DNA of 64,000 bases from an uncultured Pelagibacteraceae bacterium (GCA_902523895.1 CABZAZ010000001.1:124001-188000); one strand, 5' to 3'. Shown: positions 32,158 to 46,276, counted from the first letter of the stretch. Numbers and translations are program-made. The notes: generated from the sequence alone by a model not told the origin.

Positions 32158-33293
32158 GGAAAATTTTTTTTATTATCAGTATATTTTTCCTGAAGTTTTC
32201 AACTGTTAATCTTGTCGTTGCAGCTGAAAATGATGTTTATAAGAAAATAGATTTATTTGGAGAAGTATTAGAAAAAATTAATAAGGAATATGTCGATGAA
32301 ATAAATCAATCTGAAAGCATGGATGCTGCAATAGATGGTTTGCTTCAATCACTAGATCCTTACTCAGCATATATGTCACCTGAAATTTTCAACGAAATGC
32401 AGACTGAAACAAGTGGTGAATTTGGTGGCTTAGGAATAGAGGTAAATATGGAGTCTGGAGTTGTAAAAGTAATTTCCCCTATTGACGATACTCCAGCGTC
32501 TAGAGCTGGAATTAAAGCTGGTGACTACATCATAAAGATAGATGATATTCAGGTACAAGGTAAATCTCTAAGTGAAGCTGTAGATTTAATGAGAGGACCT
32601 GTAGGTTCATCAATTATTTTAACTGTAAGAAGAATTGGACAAAAAAAAGCTTTAACATTTGAAATCGTAAGAGAAATAATTCAAATTAAATCAGTAAAAG
32701 CTGATCTTTTAAAAAATAACGTTGGTTATCTTAGATTGACATCTTTCAACGAAAATAGTGGTGATCAAATAAGAGAGCAAATTAGAGAATTTGAAAAAAT
32801 TGGAAATATAAATTCATATATACTAGATTTAAGAAATAATCCTGGAGGGTTGTTATCACAAGCTATAAGGATATCAGATTTTTTTTTAGATAATGGTGAG
32901 ATTGTATCTACCAAAAGTAGAAAGGCCTCTGAAAATAGAAAATGGTTTGCCAAAAAAGGAGATTTGATAGGTGGCAAAACTTTGGTTGTATTAATTAATT
33001 ACGGTTCTGCATCTGCTTCAGAAATAGTTGCTGGAGCACTACAAGATCATAAAAGAGCAATTATTTTAGGCGAAAATAGTTATGGAAAGGGTTCAGTGCA
33101 ATCAATTATTCCACTAAAGAACAAAGGAGCAATAAGACTCACTGTTGCAAAATATTACCTACCGTCAGGCAAATCAATTTCTGAAGTTGGAGTAAGTCCT
33201 GATATTGAGATTGATGAAGATACGGATGAATTTAGGATTAAGACAGACACTGATAATCAACTAAGCTACGCATTAAAACTTTTAAACGGTTAA
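32154..33293 (+). CDS. ctpA: C-terminal processing peptidase (S41 family)
   Basis: Start ATG 32154 gives a signal peptide; PDZ domain GGLGIEVNMESGVVKVISPIDDTPASRAGIKAGD; NYGSASASEIVAGALQDHKRAIILGENSYGKGSVQ Ser/Lys active site. Confidence 0.94.
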   Translation: MRKIFFIISIFFLKFSTVNLVVAAENDVYKKIDLFGEVLEKINKEYVDEINQSESMDAAIDGLLQSLDPYSAYMSPEIFNEMQTETSGEFGGLGIEVNMESGVVKVISPIDDTPASRAGIKAGDYIIKIDDIQVQGKSLSEAVDLMRGPVGSSIILTVRRIGQKKALTFEIVREIIQIKSVKADLLKNNVGYLRLTSFNENSGDQIREQIREFEKIGNINSYILDLRNNPGGLLSQAIRISDFFLDNGEIVSTKSRKASENRKWFAKKGDLIGGKTLVVLINYGSASASEIVAGALQDHKRAIILGENSYGKGSVQSIIPLKNKGAIRLTVAKYYLPSGKSISEVGVSPDIEIDEDTDEFRIKTDTDNQLSYALKLLNG

Positions 33294-33779
33294 ATGAAAG
33301 AGCAATATAAACATCTACCACTCCGCAGTGGTGTAGGCATTGTTGTTCTTAATCAAGAAGATAAAATTTTCGTTGCAAGAAGAATAGACAACCCAAAAAA
33401 CTTTTGGCAAATGCCACAAGGAGGTATTGATGAAGGTGAGGATTTTCTTACCGCCGCATACAGGGAGTTAAAGGAAGAGACTAGTATTACAAAAGTAGAG
33501 CTTATTAAAGAATTAGATGGTTTTATAACATATGAATTACCAGATCACTTATTGGGTATAATTTGGAAGGGCAAGTATAAAGGACAAAAACAGAAATGGT
33601 TTATAATGAAGTTTACTGGAGAAGATAGTGAAATAAATATTAAAACAAAAAAACCTGAATTTCTCGAATGGAAATGGATTGAATTAGAATCCTTAACAAA
33701 AGTTGTGGTAGATTTTAAATTACATGTCTATCAAGAAATTAAAAAAAAATTAGAGTTATTATTAGTTAATCGATCTTAG
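33294..33779 (+). CDS. rppH: RNA pyrophosphohydrolase (Nudix)
   Basis: RSGVGIVVLNQEDKIFVARRID; Nudix box GGIDEGEDFLTAAYRELKEET. Confidence 0.94.
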   Translation: MKEQYKHLPLRSGVGIVVLNQEDKIFVARRIDNPKNFWQMPQGGIDEGEDFLTAAYRELKEETSITKVELIKELDGFITYELPDHLLGIIWKGKYKGQKQKWFIMKFTGEDSEINIKTKKPEFLEWKWIELESLTKVVVDFKLHVYQEIKKKLELLLVNRS

Positions 33780-34153
33780 AACTTCAACTTTTTGATCTGC
33801 TAAATATTTAGCCTGATCACTTATCTCAGATTTGCTTGCTTCCGCTTCAGCTTTTTTGAGTAAGTCCCCTTGTTTAGATTTATCTAAATCTGTCACAGAG
33901 AATATTGCACTTGTTAAGATAGATAAATTATTATTTTTAAATTCAATAATTCCATCTTCTACATAATAATTTTCATCACCTGATTTCGAAAATACTTTAA
34001 TTATTCCAGGTTTTAAAAAAGAAATAATTGATATGTGATCTTTTAAAATCCCCATTTCACCCTCAAATGCAGGTACAACAACCTCTAAAACATCCTCTTT
34101 TACTAAAAAAGATTTTTCTGGGTTTACAATTTCAATTTTGAACTCTTCGCTCA

Positions 34154-34154
<1 letters not shown>
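33762..34154 (-). CDS. atpC: F0F1 ATP synthase subunit epsilon
   Basis: FKIEIVNPEKSFLVKEDVLEVVVPAFEGEMGILKDHISIISFLKPG; downstream of atpD. Confidence 0.95.
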
Positions 34155-36447
<2,293 letters not shown>

Positions 36448-36453
36448 ATTACA

Positions 36454-37989
36454 TTAAGATTTAAAGGTTCCTTTCAGCTGAGTAATTACTTCTACCAATA
36501 GCTTTTCTTTATCTTCATCAAGTTTTCCAGTGCTTTGAATTGATTCAATTATTTCAGGTTTATCTGATTTACATTTATTAATAATTTTGCTTTCAAACTC
36601 TGATACATCTTTTAAATCAATATCATCGAGATAACCTTTTACACCGCAGAAAACTGATATTACTTGTTCAGCAACAGTCAATGGTGAGTATTGTTTTTGT
36701 TTTAGAAGTTCAGTTAGTTTAGAGCCCCTATTTAAAAGTTGTTGTGTAGATGCATCCAAATCAGATCCAAATTGAGCAAATGCTGCCATTTCTCTGTATT
36801 GTGCTAATTCTAATTTCATCGATCCCGAAACTTTTTTCATAGCTTTTGTTTGAGCTGATGATCCAACTCTAGATACTGATAATCCAACGTTAATTGCCGG
36901 TCTTATACCTTGGTTGAATAATTCTGTTTCTAAAAATATTTGACCATCAGTAATTGAAATTACATTGGTAGGAATAAATGCAGAAACATCTCCTCCTTGT
37001 GTTTCAATAATTGGAAGTGCTGTTAATGAACCACCACCATGCTCGTCGCTTAACTTTGCAGCTCTTTCGAGTAATCTACTATGTAGATAAAATACATCTC
37101 CCGGATAAGCCTCACGGCCTGGAGGTCTTCTCAATAATAGAGACATTTGTCTATACGCAACAGCTTGTTTAGATAAATCATCATAGATAATAAGTGCATG
37201 CATTCCATTATCTCTAAAATACTCACCCATAGCACATCCTGTATATGGGGCTAAAAATTGTAATGGCGCAGAATCTGATGCTGTAGCTGCAACAATAGTT
37301 GTGTACTCCATTGCACCTGCCTCTTCTAAAGTTTTTTGAATTTGTCTTACCGTTGATCTTTTTTGTCCAACTGCAACATAAATACAATATAATTTTTGCT
37401 TTTCATCACCGGATTCATTTATTTTTTTTTGATTAATAATTGCATCCACAGCAACTGCAGTTTTACCCGTTTGTCTGTCACCAATAATTAATTCCCTTTG
37501 ACCTCTTCCAATTGGAACCAAACTATCGATTGATTTTAATCCAGTTTGCATTGGTTCATTGACTGATTGACGAGGAATAATTCCTGGTGCTTTTACTTCT
37601 ACTCTAGTTTTTTTAATATTTTTATCAAATGGACCTTTTCCATCAATAGGATTACCTAAACCGTCTACAACTCTTCCTAACAATTCCTTTCCAACAGGAG
37701 TATCAACAATGTTACCTGTACGTTTTACTACATCACCCTCTTTTACATTTCTATCGTCACCAAAAATTACAACACCAACATTTTCACTTTCTAAGTTAAG
37801 AGCCATTCCTTTTGATCCATCTGCAAATTCCACCATTTCACCAGCTTGTACATTATCCAAACCATAAATTCTTGCGATACCATCTCCAACTGATAATACT
37901 TGCCCTACTTCTGCAACTTCGGCTTTTTCACCAAAATTTTTGATTTGTTCTTTTAATATTTTTGTAACTTCTGAAGGATTTATTTCCAT
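36454..37989 (-). CDS. atpA: F0F1 ATP synthase subunit alpha
   Basis: [56 protein letters not shown]. Confidence 0.99.
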   Translation of the reverse strand: MEINPSEVTKILKEQIKNFGEKAEVAEVGQVLSVGDGIARIYGLDNVQAGEMVEFADGSKGMALNLESENVGVVIFGDDRNVKEGDVVKRTGNIVDTPVGKELLGRVVDGLGNPIDGKGPFDKNIKKTRVEVKAPGIIPRQSVNEPMQTGLKSIDSLVPIGRGQRELIIGDRQTGKTAVAVDAIINQKKINESGDEKQKLYCIYVAVGQKRSTVRQIQKTLEEAGAMEYTTIVAATASDSAPLQFLAPYTGCAMGEYFRDNGMHALIIYDDLSKQAVAYRQMSLLLRRPPGREAYPGDVFYLHSRLLERAAKLSDEHGGGSLTALPIIETQGGDVSAFIPTNVISITDGQIFLETELFNQGIRPAINVGLSVSRVGSSAQTKAMKKVSGSMKLELAQYREMAAFAQFGSDLDASTQQLLNRGSKLTELLKQKQYSPLTVAEQVISVFCGVKGYLDDIDLKDVSEFESKIINKCKSDKPEIIESIQSTGKLDEDKEKLLVEVITQLKGTFKS

Positions 37990-38547
37990 TTATGCCTCTA
38001 TCATTCTATTTTCAATTTGCTGTAATTTATTTTTAATTGAGGAGTCAACCATAGTACTTCCAACTTGAACTACCAGACCTCCTATTAAACTTTCATCGTA
38101 TTTATAGTTTAATTTTATTTTAGAGCTAAAATTCATTGATAACTCATCTGTAATTTTTTTAATTTCATCACTTGATAATTTTTTTGCTGATTTCAATTCA
38201 GCTATAAGCTCACCTCTTTTTTTGGAACAAATTCCAATAAAACTTTTAAGAATTCGTTCTATAAAAAAGAAACGTCTCTTTTGAATTAAGAAATTTAAAA
38301 AATTTTTAAATAAATTATCAAATTTATTACTATCAGCTATTTTATTTATCACCTTTGAGAGATCCTCTTGGCTAGTAGTGGGATCTTTAATCAAATTAAA
38401 AAAATCTTTACTTTGATTAATTAGATTTAATACAGATAAAGATTGTTCTTCTATCTGGCTCAATAAATTATTTTCTTCTGAAAGTTCAAAAAGTGCGAGA
38501 GAATACCTTTCAGCTGATGAAATTGAAAATCCTGTATCTTTGCTCAA
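37990..38547 (-). CDS. atpH: F0F1 ATP synthase subunit delta
   Basis: AERYSLALFELSEENN; C-terminal DESLIGGLVVQVGSTMVDSSIKNKLQQI. Confidence 0.96.
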   Translation of the reverse strand: MSKDTGFSISSAERYSLALFELSEENNLLSQIEEQSLSVLNLINQSKDFFNLIKDPTTSQEDLSKVINKIADSNKFDNLFKNFLNFLIQKRRFFFIERILKSFIGICSKKRGELIAELKSAKKLSSDEIKKITDELSMNFSSKIKLNYKYDESLIGGLVVQVGSTMVDSSIKNKLQQIENRMIEA

Positions 38548-38655
38548 CTTGTTTCCTATATAATGTTGAAGATTATTTAAAATTCAGGCTTTAATTAGCA
38601 TATGACCCTTGTGTCTTCAAGTGACTGATATGTCAAAAATGCCTCTTTTTATTGG

Positions 38656-40611
38656 TTAATTGAAGTTTATTGGATCAACATCAACTGAAAGTTTTATTCC
38701 CTTAAAAAATTTATATTTTGGAATAATTTTAGCTAAAGAATTTTGCATTTTCATAGATTTTGATCCTCTTATCAAAAGTCTTATCCTAAATTTTTTTTTT
38801 ATTCTAAATATTGGTGCATTTACGGGGCCCAAAATTTTACCGTTAATTTTGTTTTCAATAAAATTCTTAAAGTTAAAAGCTTCTTTTTCTAATTTTTTTT
38901 CATTTTCTCCTGTGAGGATTAAAGAAATAAATCTTTGATAAGGAGGAAGCTTATTTTTTTTTCTTATTTCTAACTCTCTTTCTAAAAAGATATCTGGATT
39001 TTCATTTGTTATTTCAGAGATCATTTTAGAATTATTTTCATAGGTTTGAAAATAAACTGTCGCTGGTTTTCCAGTTCTACCAGCTCTTCCTGAAAGTTGA
39101 TGATAAAGTTGTAAATTCTTTTCAGCCCCTCTTAGATCATGACCATGAGATGAAAGATCAATATCTACAACAACAATACAATTCAAGTGAGGAAAATGAA
39201 AACCTTTTGATATTAATTGAGTTCCTACTAAAATCTGAATTTCATTATTAATTATTTTTCTGATTTTTTCTTTTGAGTCTTTTTTATTCATCGTATCACT
39301 TGAGAAAATATCAATTTTTTTACCAGGGAACTTTCTCTTAACTTCCTCAGAAATTCTTTCAACACCTGGTCCGCTAAAGACAAATTCACAATTATCACCT
39401 TTCTTACAATTTCTTTTTAACTGTGATTTGAAACCACAATAATGACATATCAAATTATTTTTATTCTTATGATATACTAAATTTATTGTACAATTTGGGC
39501 ATGTGAAGCTTAAAAAACATTTGTTACATAATGCATTAGGTGAAAAACCTCTTCTATTTAAAAAAAACAAAACTTGATCTTTTTTTTCAAGATGTAGATT
39601 AACTTTTTCAATTACTTTTGCTGATAACCATGATTGCTTCTCAAGTTTTGTATTATTTAAATTAATGATTTCATAATTAGGTAGTGCAGCATTTCTATAC
39701 CTTTCACTTAGTTTAGAGACTTCATATTTTCCCTTTTTAATATTTTCAAAAGTTTCTATGGAAGGAACAGCTGTGATCAAGTTGACAGGAATGTTTTCAA
39801 ATGATGCTCTTGAAATTGCCATATCTCGTGCATTATATGTAACACCTTCATCTTGTTTGAAAGATTGATCATGTTCCTCATCAACAATTATTATTCCTAA
39901 TTTTTTAAACGGTAAAAATAAAGAAGATCTTGCACCAATGACAACTTTAATTTCACCACAGGAAATGCCACTCCAAATCATTTCTTTTTTCTTTTTTGAA
40001 ATACCAGAGTGCCAAATCGCTGGATTAAATCCGAAATATTCTGAAAATTTTTGCTCGAACTGACTGGTCAAACCTATTTCTGGTAAAAGAATTAATGATT
40101 GAAAACCCTTCTCTATTAAAGATTTTAACGACTCAAAATAAACTAAAGTCTTACCCGATCCTGTTGTTCCTTGTAAAACGTGAACTCTAAATTTTTGATT
40201 TGAATAACTCATTTTTTCTAAGGATTTGATTTGATTAATAGATAGTTTAAAGGAATTTTTTTTTATTTTATTATTATACGGTTCATAAATTTTTTTTTCC
40301 TTTTTTTCTATCGCATTACTGCTCAATAAAACTAGTTTTAACGCCATTCCTTTTGGTATTAAATTATACTCAGCAAACCAATTTAAAAAATTTATTGTGT
40401 CTTTCTTTAGTGGAGTTACGTCTAATTTTTTTTGAATACTCTTTATTTTAAATTTTTTATTGTCGTTTTTTTCAAATTCATCCCATACCACACCTGTTAT
40501 TTTAGATTTTCCAAAAGGGACTATAACAAATTCACCTAGCTTAAGATTAATTTCACTTTCATAAGTAAAAGGATGATTAAAAATATTAGGTAGTAGAATC
40601 GGGTATTTCAT
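38656..40611 (-). CDS. priA: Primosomal protein N' (replication restart helicase)
   Basis: VLQGTTGSGKTLVYFESL; VDEEHDQSFKQDEG; zinc-binding CNKCFLSFTCPNC...CHYCG; QLISKGFHFPHLNCIVVVDID; QLSGRAGRTGKP. Confidence 0.97.
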   Translation of the reverse strand: MKYPILLPNIFNHPFTYESEINLKLGEFVIVPFGKSKITGVVWDEFEKNDNKKFKIKSIQKKLDVTPLKKDTINFLNWFAEYNLIPKGMALKLVLLSSNAIEKKEKKIYEPYNNKIKKNSFKLSINQIKSLEKMSYSNQKFRVHVLQGTTGSGKTLVYFESLKSLIEKGFQSLILLPEIGLTSQFEQKFSEYFGFNPAIWHSGISKKKKEMIWSGISCGEIKVVIGARSSLFLPFKKLGIIIVDEEHDQSFKQDEGVTYNARDMAISRASFENIPVNLITAVPSIETFENIKKGKYEVSKLSERYRNAALPNYEIINLNNTKLEKQSWLSAKVIEKVNLHLEKKDQVLFFLNRRGFSPNALCNKCFLSFTCPNCTINLVYHKNKNNLICHYCGFKSQLKRNCKKGDNCEFVFSGPGVERISEEVKRKFPGKKIDIFSSDTMNKKDSKEKIRKIINNEIQILVGTQLISKGFHFPHLNCIVVVDIDLSSHGHDLRGAEKNLQLYHQLSGRAGRTGKPATVYFQTYENNSKMISEITNENPDIFLERELEIRKKNKLPPYQRFISLILTGENEKKLEKEAFNFKNFIENKINGKILGPVNAPIFRIKKKFRIRLLIRGSKSMKMQNSLAKIIPKYKFFKGIKLSVDVDPINFN

Positions 40612-40633
40612 ATTTTTATAATATGAAAAAAAA

Positions 40634-42034
40634 TTAAGAGTGTATTGCTCTTTTATCTACTGATAACGCAGCTTCTTTGACAGCTTCAGAAAAAGTTGGG
40701 TGAGCGTGGCAGGTTCTTGCTATATCCTCGGCGCTTGCACCAAATTCCATTGCAACACCGATCTCAGCAATTAATTCTCCAGCATGAGGGCCAATTATAT
40801 GTGCGCCTAAAACTTTATCTGTCTCAGCATCTGCAAGAATTTTCACAAAACCTTCTGCATCATCTATAGCTTTAGCTCTAGAGTTGGCCATGAATGAAAA
40901 TTTACCAACCTTATAACTTTTATTTAATTCTTTTAATTGCTCCTCTGTCTTTCCAATTGAGGCAACCTCTGGTGAGGTATACACCACACCTGGTATTGTA
41001 TCATAGTTTACATGACCTGATTGACCTACAATATTTTCTGCAACTGCTATACCCTCATCTTCAGCCTTATGTGCAAGCATGGGTCCAACAATCACATCAC
41101 CTATTGCATAAATATTTTCAATATTTGTTTTAAATTTCTTATCAGTTTTTATTCTATTTTTTTCATCTAAACTCACCCCGGCATTTTTTAAATTTAAACC
41201 ATCTGTATTTGGCTTTCTACCAACTGAAATTAAAACTACATCACATTCAAAATTATTTTTATTTCCATCTTTATCAATTGTTGAGACCACTGCACCTGAA
41301 TTATTTTTTTGAATTGTTTCAACTTTATTTTGCATATTAAACTTCATTCCTTGCTTTTTAAGAATTTTCATAAACTCAGATGAAATTTCTTTATCCATAC
41401 CAGGTGTTATATGATCCAAAAACTCAACAACTTCTACTTTTGCACCAAGTCTTGACCACACTGATCCCATCTCTAAGCCGATATAACCTCCACCAACAAC
41501 AACCATTTTATTGGGCACTTTTTCTAATTTTAAAGCCCCCGTTGATGAAACTATTATTTTTTCATCTATTTCGATGCCCGGTAGAGATACTGGTACAGAT
41601 CCTGTGGCTATAACTGTTTTTTCAGTTTGAATTGTTGTTTCTTTTTTTTGATCATCTTTTATTAAGATTTCATTTTTTGATTTAAAACTTCCATGGCCTT
41701 TAAAATAGGTAACTTTGTTTTTTTTCAGAAGAAATTCTACGCCTTTCGTAAGAACAGTGACTGCTTTGTCCTTGCTCTTCATCATTTTATCAAGATTTAG
41801 TTTTACTTCTCCTATTTCAATACCTTTATTTGCCAAACCTTTAACTTTGTGAAATTCCTCAGACAAGTTAAGTAAACTTTTTGAAGGGATACAACCAATA
41901 TTCAGGCATGTCCCTCCTAGAGATCCCCTGGACTCTATACATGCAGTTTTTAAACCTAATTGGGCAAGTCTAATTGCGCAAACATAACCTCCTGGGCCAC
42001 CTCCTATAACTACTGCTTGAAATTTTTCCGACAT
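40634..42034 (-). CDS. lpdA: Dihydrolipoyl dehydrogenase (2-oxoglutarate dehydrogenase E3)
   Basis: AVVIGGGPGGYVCAIRLAQLG; GGTCLNIGCIPSKSLL; HAHPTFSEAVKEAAL. Start set at MSEKFQAV (42034), not the upstream start at 42070. Confidence 0.96.
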   Translation of the reverse strand: MSEKFQAVVIGGGPGGYVCAIRLAQLGLKTACIESRGSLGGTCLNIGCIPSKSLLNLSEEFHKVKGLANKGIEIGEVKLNLDKMMKSKDKAVTVLTKGVEFLLKKNKVTYFKGHGSFKSKNEILIKDDQKKETTIQTEKTVIATGSVPVSLPGIEIDEKIIVSSTGALKLEKVPNKMVVVGGGYIGLEMGSVWSRLGAKVEVVEFLDHITPGMDKEISSEFMKILKKQGMKFNMQNKVETIQKNNSGAVVSTIDKDGNKNNFECDVVLISVGRKPNTDGLNLKNAGVSLDEKNRIKTDKKFKTNIENIYAIGDVIVGPMLAHKAEDEGIAVAENIVGQSGHVNYDTIPGVVYTSPEVASIGKTEEQLKELNKSYKVGKFSFMANSRAKAIDDAEGFVKILADAETDKVLGAHIIGPHAGELIAEIGVAMEFGASAEDIARTCHAHPTFSEAVKEAALSVDKRAIHS

Positions 42035-42035
42035 C

Positions 42036-43361
42036 CTAAATATCCAAAAATAACCTTCTAGGGTCCTCAAGACTTTCTTTAATCATTTTAAGAAATGATA
42101 CAGACTCTTTACCGTCAATAATTCTATGATCATAAGATAAAGCTAAATACATTACTGGTCTTATCTTGATTTCACCATCCACTACAATAGGTCTATCAAC
42201 AATATTATGCATTCCTAATACTCCAGATTGAGGCAAGTTTAGAATTGGAGTTGAAAGCATTGACCCATAAACTCCGCCATTGCTAATAGTAAAGGTACCT
42301 CCTTGAAGATCTTCAATTACAAGTTTTCCATCTTTTGCTTTTTCAGAAATTTCTTTAATATTTTTTTCAATATCTGCAAAAGATAGTTCATCCGCATTTT
42401 TTAAAACTGGAACTACAAGACCTTTATCTGTTCCAACTGCAAAACTTATGTTATAATAATTTTTATAAACAATAGTGTCTCCATCTATCTCAGCATTTAC
42501 AGCTGGAAAATTTTTTAAGGCTACTATACAAGCCTTAACAAAAAATGACATAAAGCCAAGCTTGATACCATATCGACTTTGGAAATCTTCCTGGTTGTCT
42601 TTTCTCATGTTAATTATATTTGTCATGTCCACTTCATTAAAAGTAGTAAGTAAAGCTGCATTCTCCTGGGCTTGTTTCAGTCTTTTTGCAATAGTTTGTC
42701 TTAACCTAGTCATTTTAATACGCTCTTCTTGACCATATTTAATTTTTCTCTCTGAAGGTGGAGGATTGACTCCCATCAAGCTTATTAAATCACCTTTAAG
42801 TATTCTTCCATCTTTCCCAGATCCTTTTACTGACTTAACATCAATATTGTTTTCATCTACCATTTTTCTTACAGCTGGGGATAATGTTTGACTTTCCTCA
42901 GAAGAATTATTCTCTGTGTGACTGTTTTTTATTTCCTCTGTTAAAACCAGTGGCTCCTCTTTTAACTCGTTACCATTATTCTCCTCTTCAAATATATCTA
43001 ATTCCGCTTGCTCTTTAATTGGATCTAACTTGATTACATTGTCTTTTTCTTTAATCTCTTCTTTTTTTTGTAAATTTGATGGCTGGATTTTCTCTATTTT
43101 ATTTGATCTTTTAACCTCACCTTCAATTTCAGTAACTAAACCTAAAATTTCTCCCACTTTAACAGTTGAACCATCTTGAGAGTTAATTTCAATTAGTTTT
43201 CCTGTAACTGGAGACGGTACTTCCAAATTAACCTTGTCGGTCTCTAATTCAACGATTGGTTCATCTGCATCAACCGTTTCGCCTTTGTTTTTTAACCATT
43301 TAGATACTGTGGCTTCTGTAATGCTTTCACCTAAAACTGGGACCAATATTTTTTCGCTCAT
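42036..43361 (-). CDS. sucB: 2-oxoglutarate dehydrogenase E2, dihydrolipoyl succinyltransferase
   Basis: N-terminal lipoyl domain [14 protein letters not shown]; peripheral-subunit-binding domain; [16 protein letters not shown]. Confidence 0.97.
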   Translation of the reverse strand: MSEKILVPVLGESITEATVSKWLKNKGETVDADEPIVELETDKVNLEVPSPVTGKLIEINSQDGSTVKVGEILGLVTEIEGEVKRSNKIEKIQPSNLQKKEEIKEKDNVIKLDPIKEQAELDIFEEENNGNELKEEPLVLTEEIKNSHTENNSSEESQTLSPAVRKMVDENNIDVKSVKGSGKDGRILKGDLISLMGVNPPPSERKIKYGQEERIKMTRLRQTIAKRLKQAQENAALLTTFNEVDMTNIINMRKDNQEDFQSRYGIKLGFMSFFVKACIVALKNFPAVNAEIDGDTIVYKNYYNISFAVGTDKGLVVPVLKNADELSFADIEKNIKEISEKAKDGKLVIEDLQGGTFTISNGGVYGSMLSTPILNLPQSGVLGMHNIVDRPIVVDGEIKIRPVMYLALSYDHRIIDGKESVSFLKMIKESLEDPRRLFLDI

Positions 43362-43367
43362 TTTAAA

Positions 43368-46241
43368 TTATTCAAAAACCTTCTTAATAATTTCTTGTTG
43401 TTGTGAAATGTGTCTTTTTGCATAACCAGTGGCTGGTGATGCATCTGGACTTCTTCCAATATAAGAAATCTTTTTATTATTAGCCTTTATATTATCTAAT
43501 GTCCATTGGATATAATCTCTAGCAGAAAACCATGCTCCCATATTTTTTGGCTCTTCCTGACACCAATAAAATTTAGCTTTTTTAGCATAAGGTTTTAGCT
43601 CTTTTGCAAGTGCCTTAGCTGGAAAAGGATAAAGTTGCTCAATTCTATAAAATATCAAATCATCTCTTTTAAATTTTTCTCTAGCTTCAAGCAAATCAAA
43701 ATAAATTTTTCCTGAACATAAAATTACTTTTTCGATTTTTTCCTTTTTTTTCAATTTGATAAAACCTTTTACCTTTGGATCTATTGCGTGATCCCATAAA
43801 ACTCTATGAAATGTATTTTTTTTACTAAAATCGCTTAAGCTTGAAACACAATGTTTATATCTAAGTAAAGATTTGGGAGTCATTATAATTAGAGGTTTTC
43901 TGAAATCTCTATGCATTTGTCTTCTTAGTGCATGAAAATAGTTTGCAGGTGTTGTGCAATTCATTACCTGCATATTGTCATTTGAGCATAATTGTAAAAA
44001 TCTTTCTAATCTAGCAGAAGAATGCTCGGGACCTTGACCTTCATAGCCGTGAGGTAATAACATAACTAATCCAGAAGCTCTTGACCATTTTCTTTCGCCT
44101 GAAGCAATAAATTGATCTATGACCACTTGAGCGCCATTAGCAAAGTCTCCAAATTGAGCTTCCCAAATTGTAAGTGTATTAGGTTCAACTAAACTGTAAC
44201 CATATTCAAAGCCTAAAACAGCTAATTCAGATAAGAAACTGTCTACAATTTCAAAATTTTTTTGATTTTTAGATATTTTGTTTAACGGAACATATCGAGA
44301 ATTATCTATTTGATTTCTTAATACTGAATGTCTTTGACTAAATGTGCCTCTTCCTGAGTCCTGACCAACCAATCTTACTGGGTACCCTTCCTCTAACAAA
44401 GATCCAAACGCCAAAGCTTCAGCTGTAGACCAATCAATTTTATCCTCATTATTTACGTTTGATTTTCTATTTTCTAAGACTTTAGCGATAGTTTTATGAA
44501 TGTTAATTTCTTTAGGTATTGTATTTATTTTTTCAGAAATATTTTTTAATTTTTTAATATCATAACCCGTAACGCCTCTTTTATCTTTTCCTCTCGCTGG
44601 TTTATATCTTGACCATGTACCCTCAAACCATTCAATTTTAGGCTTATAATTCTTTGCATTCTTATATTGATCATCAAGCAATTCCTTAAATTCTTTTATA
44701 GATCTTCTAAAATAAACATCTGTAATTGATCCTTCGTTTATTAATTTTTCACCGTAAACCTTGATGGGTGAAGGGTGTGAACGGATTTTTTTATACATTA
44801 GTGGTTGAGTAAAAGACGGTTCATCCCCCTCATTATGACCAAATCTTCGATAACAAATTAAGTCTATAACGACATCTCTATTAAATTTTAATCTAAAGTC
44901 AGTTGCTATTCTTGCAGCATAAACAACTGCCTCGGGATCATCGCCGTTAACATGGATGATTGGTGCTTCAACCATTTTAGCAATATCAGAGGGGTAAGGT
45001 GATGATCTTGCAAATCTTGGACTAGTAGTAAATCCTATTTGGTTGTTCACTATAATATGGATAGTTCCACCTGTATTATGACCTGGAAGACCAGACATCG
45101 CAAAACATTCTGCAACAACTCCTTGTCCCGCAAAAGCTGCGTCTCCATGAATCAAAATTGGTATAACTTTATTTCTCTCTTTATCCTTATGGAAATATTG
45201 TTTAGCTCTTGTTTGTCCTAAAACTACAGGATTCACTGCTTCAAGATGAGATGGATTATCTGTAAGACTTACATGCACTTGATTTCCATCAAATTCTCTG
45301 TTTGACGACGCACCTAAATGATATTTGACATCTCCTGTGTCGTCCTCTGATTTTGAACTAATCTCTCCAGCAAATTCATTAAAAATTCTTTTATATGATT
45401 TTTGTAAGACATTGGCTAAAACGTTCAATCTTCCTCTATGGGACATTCCTATTTTAACTTCTTTTACTTTTGATTGACCACCAATTTTAATTATTTGCTC
45501 AAGGGCGGGGATTAAACTTTCACCTCCATCTAAACCAAATCTTTTTGTACCAACGTATTTTGTGTGTAAAAATTTTTCAAAACCTTCAGCTTGAATTAAT
45601 TTTTTAAGAATGGCTTCTTTTCCATTCTGAGTGAATTTAAAATCATCTGCTTTTTCAACTCTGTCTCTAAACCATTTTCTTTCAGTTGGATTTGATATAT
45701 GCATATATTCAAAACCTAAGGATCCACAATATTTTTCTCTTAAAAATTTTAAAATTTCAGAAATGCTAGAGTATTGTCTATTAATGACTCCGTCTAAAAA
45801 AATTTTATTATTATATTCCTCCTTCTTAAATCCATATGATTCAGGATGGAGTTCTTCTAAATAATCGGCTTTTAAAAGACCTAGAGGATCTAATTTAGCA
45901 ATCAAATGACCTCTCTGTCTGTAAGATCTAATCATAGCAACAGCTTTTATAGAATTTGCATTAGATTGTTTTGAAACTAATTCACCTTGATTTTCGTTGC
46001 CATTATTCAAATTTTGTAATTTTTTGATTGATACTTTTTTTGATGGACTCCAGGATGGACCATTTATTTCATTTACAATTATGTCTGCCTCATCACCGAT
46101 CTGATTAAAATATATTTTCCAGCTATCAGGCAAAGATGGATCATTATTAACAAACTTAAGATACATCTCCTCAATAAAAGCACTATTGGATTTACTTAAG
46201 AAAGCAGTCTTTTCAAATTCAAGATTTTTAGAGGATGACAT
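43368..46241 (-). CDS. sucA: 2-oxoglutarate dehydrogenase E1
   Basis: EIGMSHRGRLNVLANVL-type motif (KIGMSHRGRLNVLANVLQ); HGDAAFAGQGVVAECF; YRRFGHNEGDEPSFTQPLMYKKI. Confidence 0.98.
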   Translation of the reverse strand: MSSSKNLEFEKTAFLSKSNSAFIEEMYLKFVNNDPSLPDSWKIYFNQIGDEADIIVNEINGPSWSPSKKVSIKKLQNLNNGNENQGELVSKQSNANSIKAVAMIRSYRQRGHLIAKLDPLGLLKADYLEELHPESYGFKKEEYNNKIFLDGVINRQYSSISEILKFLREKYCGSLGFEYMHISNPTERKWFRDRVEKADDFKFTQNGKEAILKKLIQAEGFEKFLHTKYVGTKRFGLDGGESLIPALEQIIKIGGQSKVKEVKIGMSHRGRLNVLANVLQKSYKRIFNEFAGEISSKSEDDTGDVKYHLGASSNREFDGNQVHVSLTDNPSHLEAVNPVVLGQTRAKQYFHKDKERNKVIPILIHGDAAFAGQGVVAECFAMSGLPGHNTGGTIHIIVNNQIGFTTSPRFARSSPYPSDIAKMVEAPIIHVNGDDPEAVVYAARIATDFRLKFNRDVVIDLICYRRFGHNEGDEPSFTQPLMYKKIRSHPSPIKVYGEKLINEGSITDVYFRRSIKEFKELLDDQYKNAKNYKPKIEWFEGTWSRYKPARGKDKRGVTGYDIKKLKNISEKINTIPKEINIHKTIAKVLENRKSNVNNEDKIDWSTAEALAFGSLLEEGYPVRLVGQDSGRGTFSQRHSVLRNQIDNSRYVPLNKISKNQKNFEIVDSFLSELAVLGFEYGYSLVEPNTLTIWEAQFGDFANGAQVVIDQFIASGERKWSRASGLVMLLPHGYEGQGPEHSSARLERFLQLCSNDNMQVMNCTTPANYFHALRRQMHRDFRKPLIIMTPKSLLRYKHCVSSLSDFSKKNTFHRVLWDHAIDPKVKGFIKLKKKEKIEKVILCSGKIYFDLLEAREKFKRDDLIFYRIEQLYPFPAKALAKELKPYAKKAKFYWCQEEPKNMGAWFSARDYIQWTLDNIKANNKKISYIGRSPDASPATGYAKRHISQQQEIIKKVFE

Positions 46242-46276
46242 CGCTATTAGTTAATATAGACCTAGAAAGAAATTTT

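Noticed and set aside
41380-41613. Plus-strand Leu/Pro/Gln-rich ORFs opposite lpdA (also 40894-41133)
   Set aside because: Reverse-complement artefacts of a conserved dehydrogenase gene.
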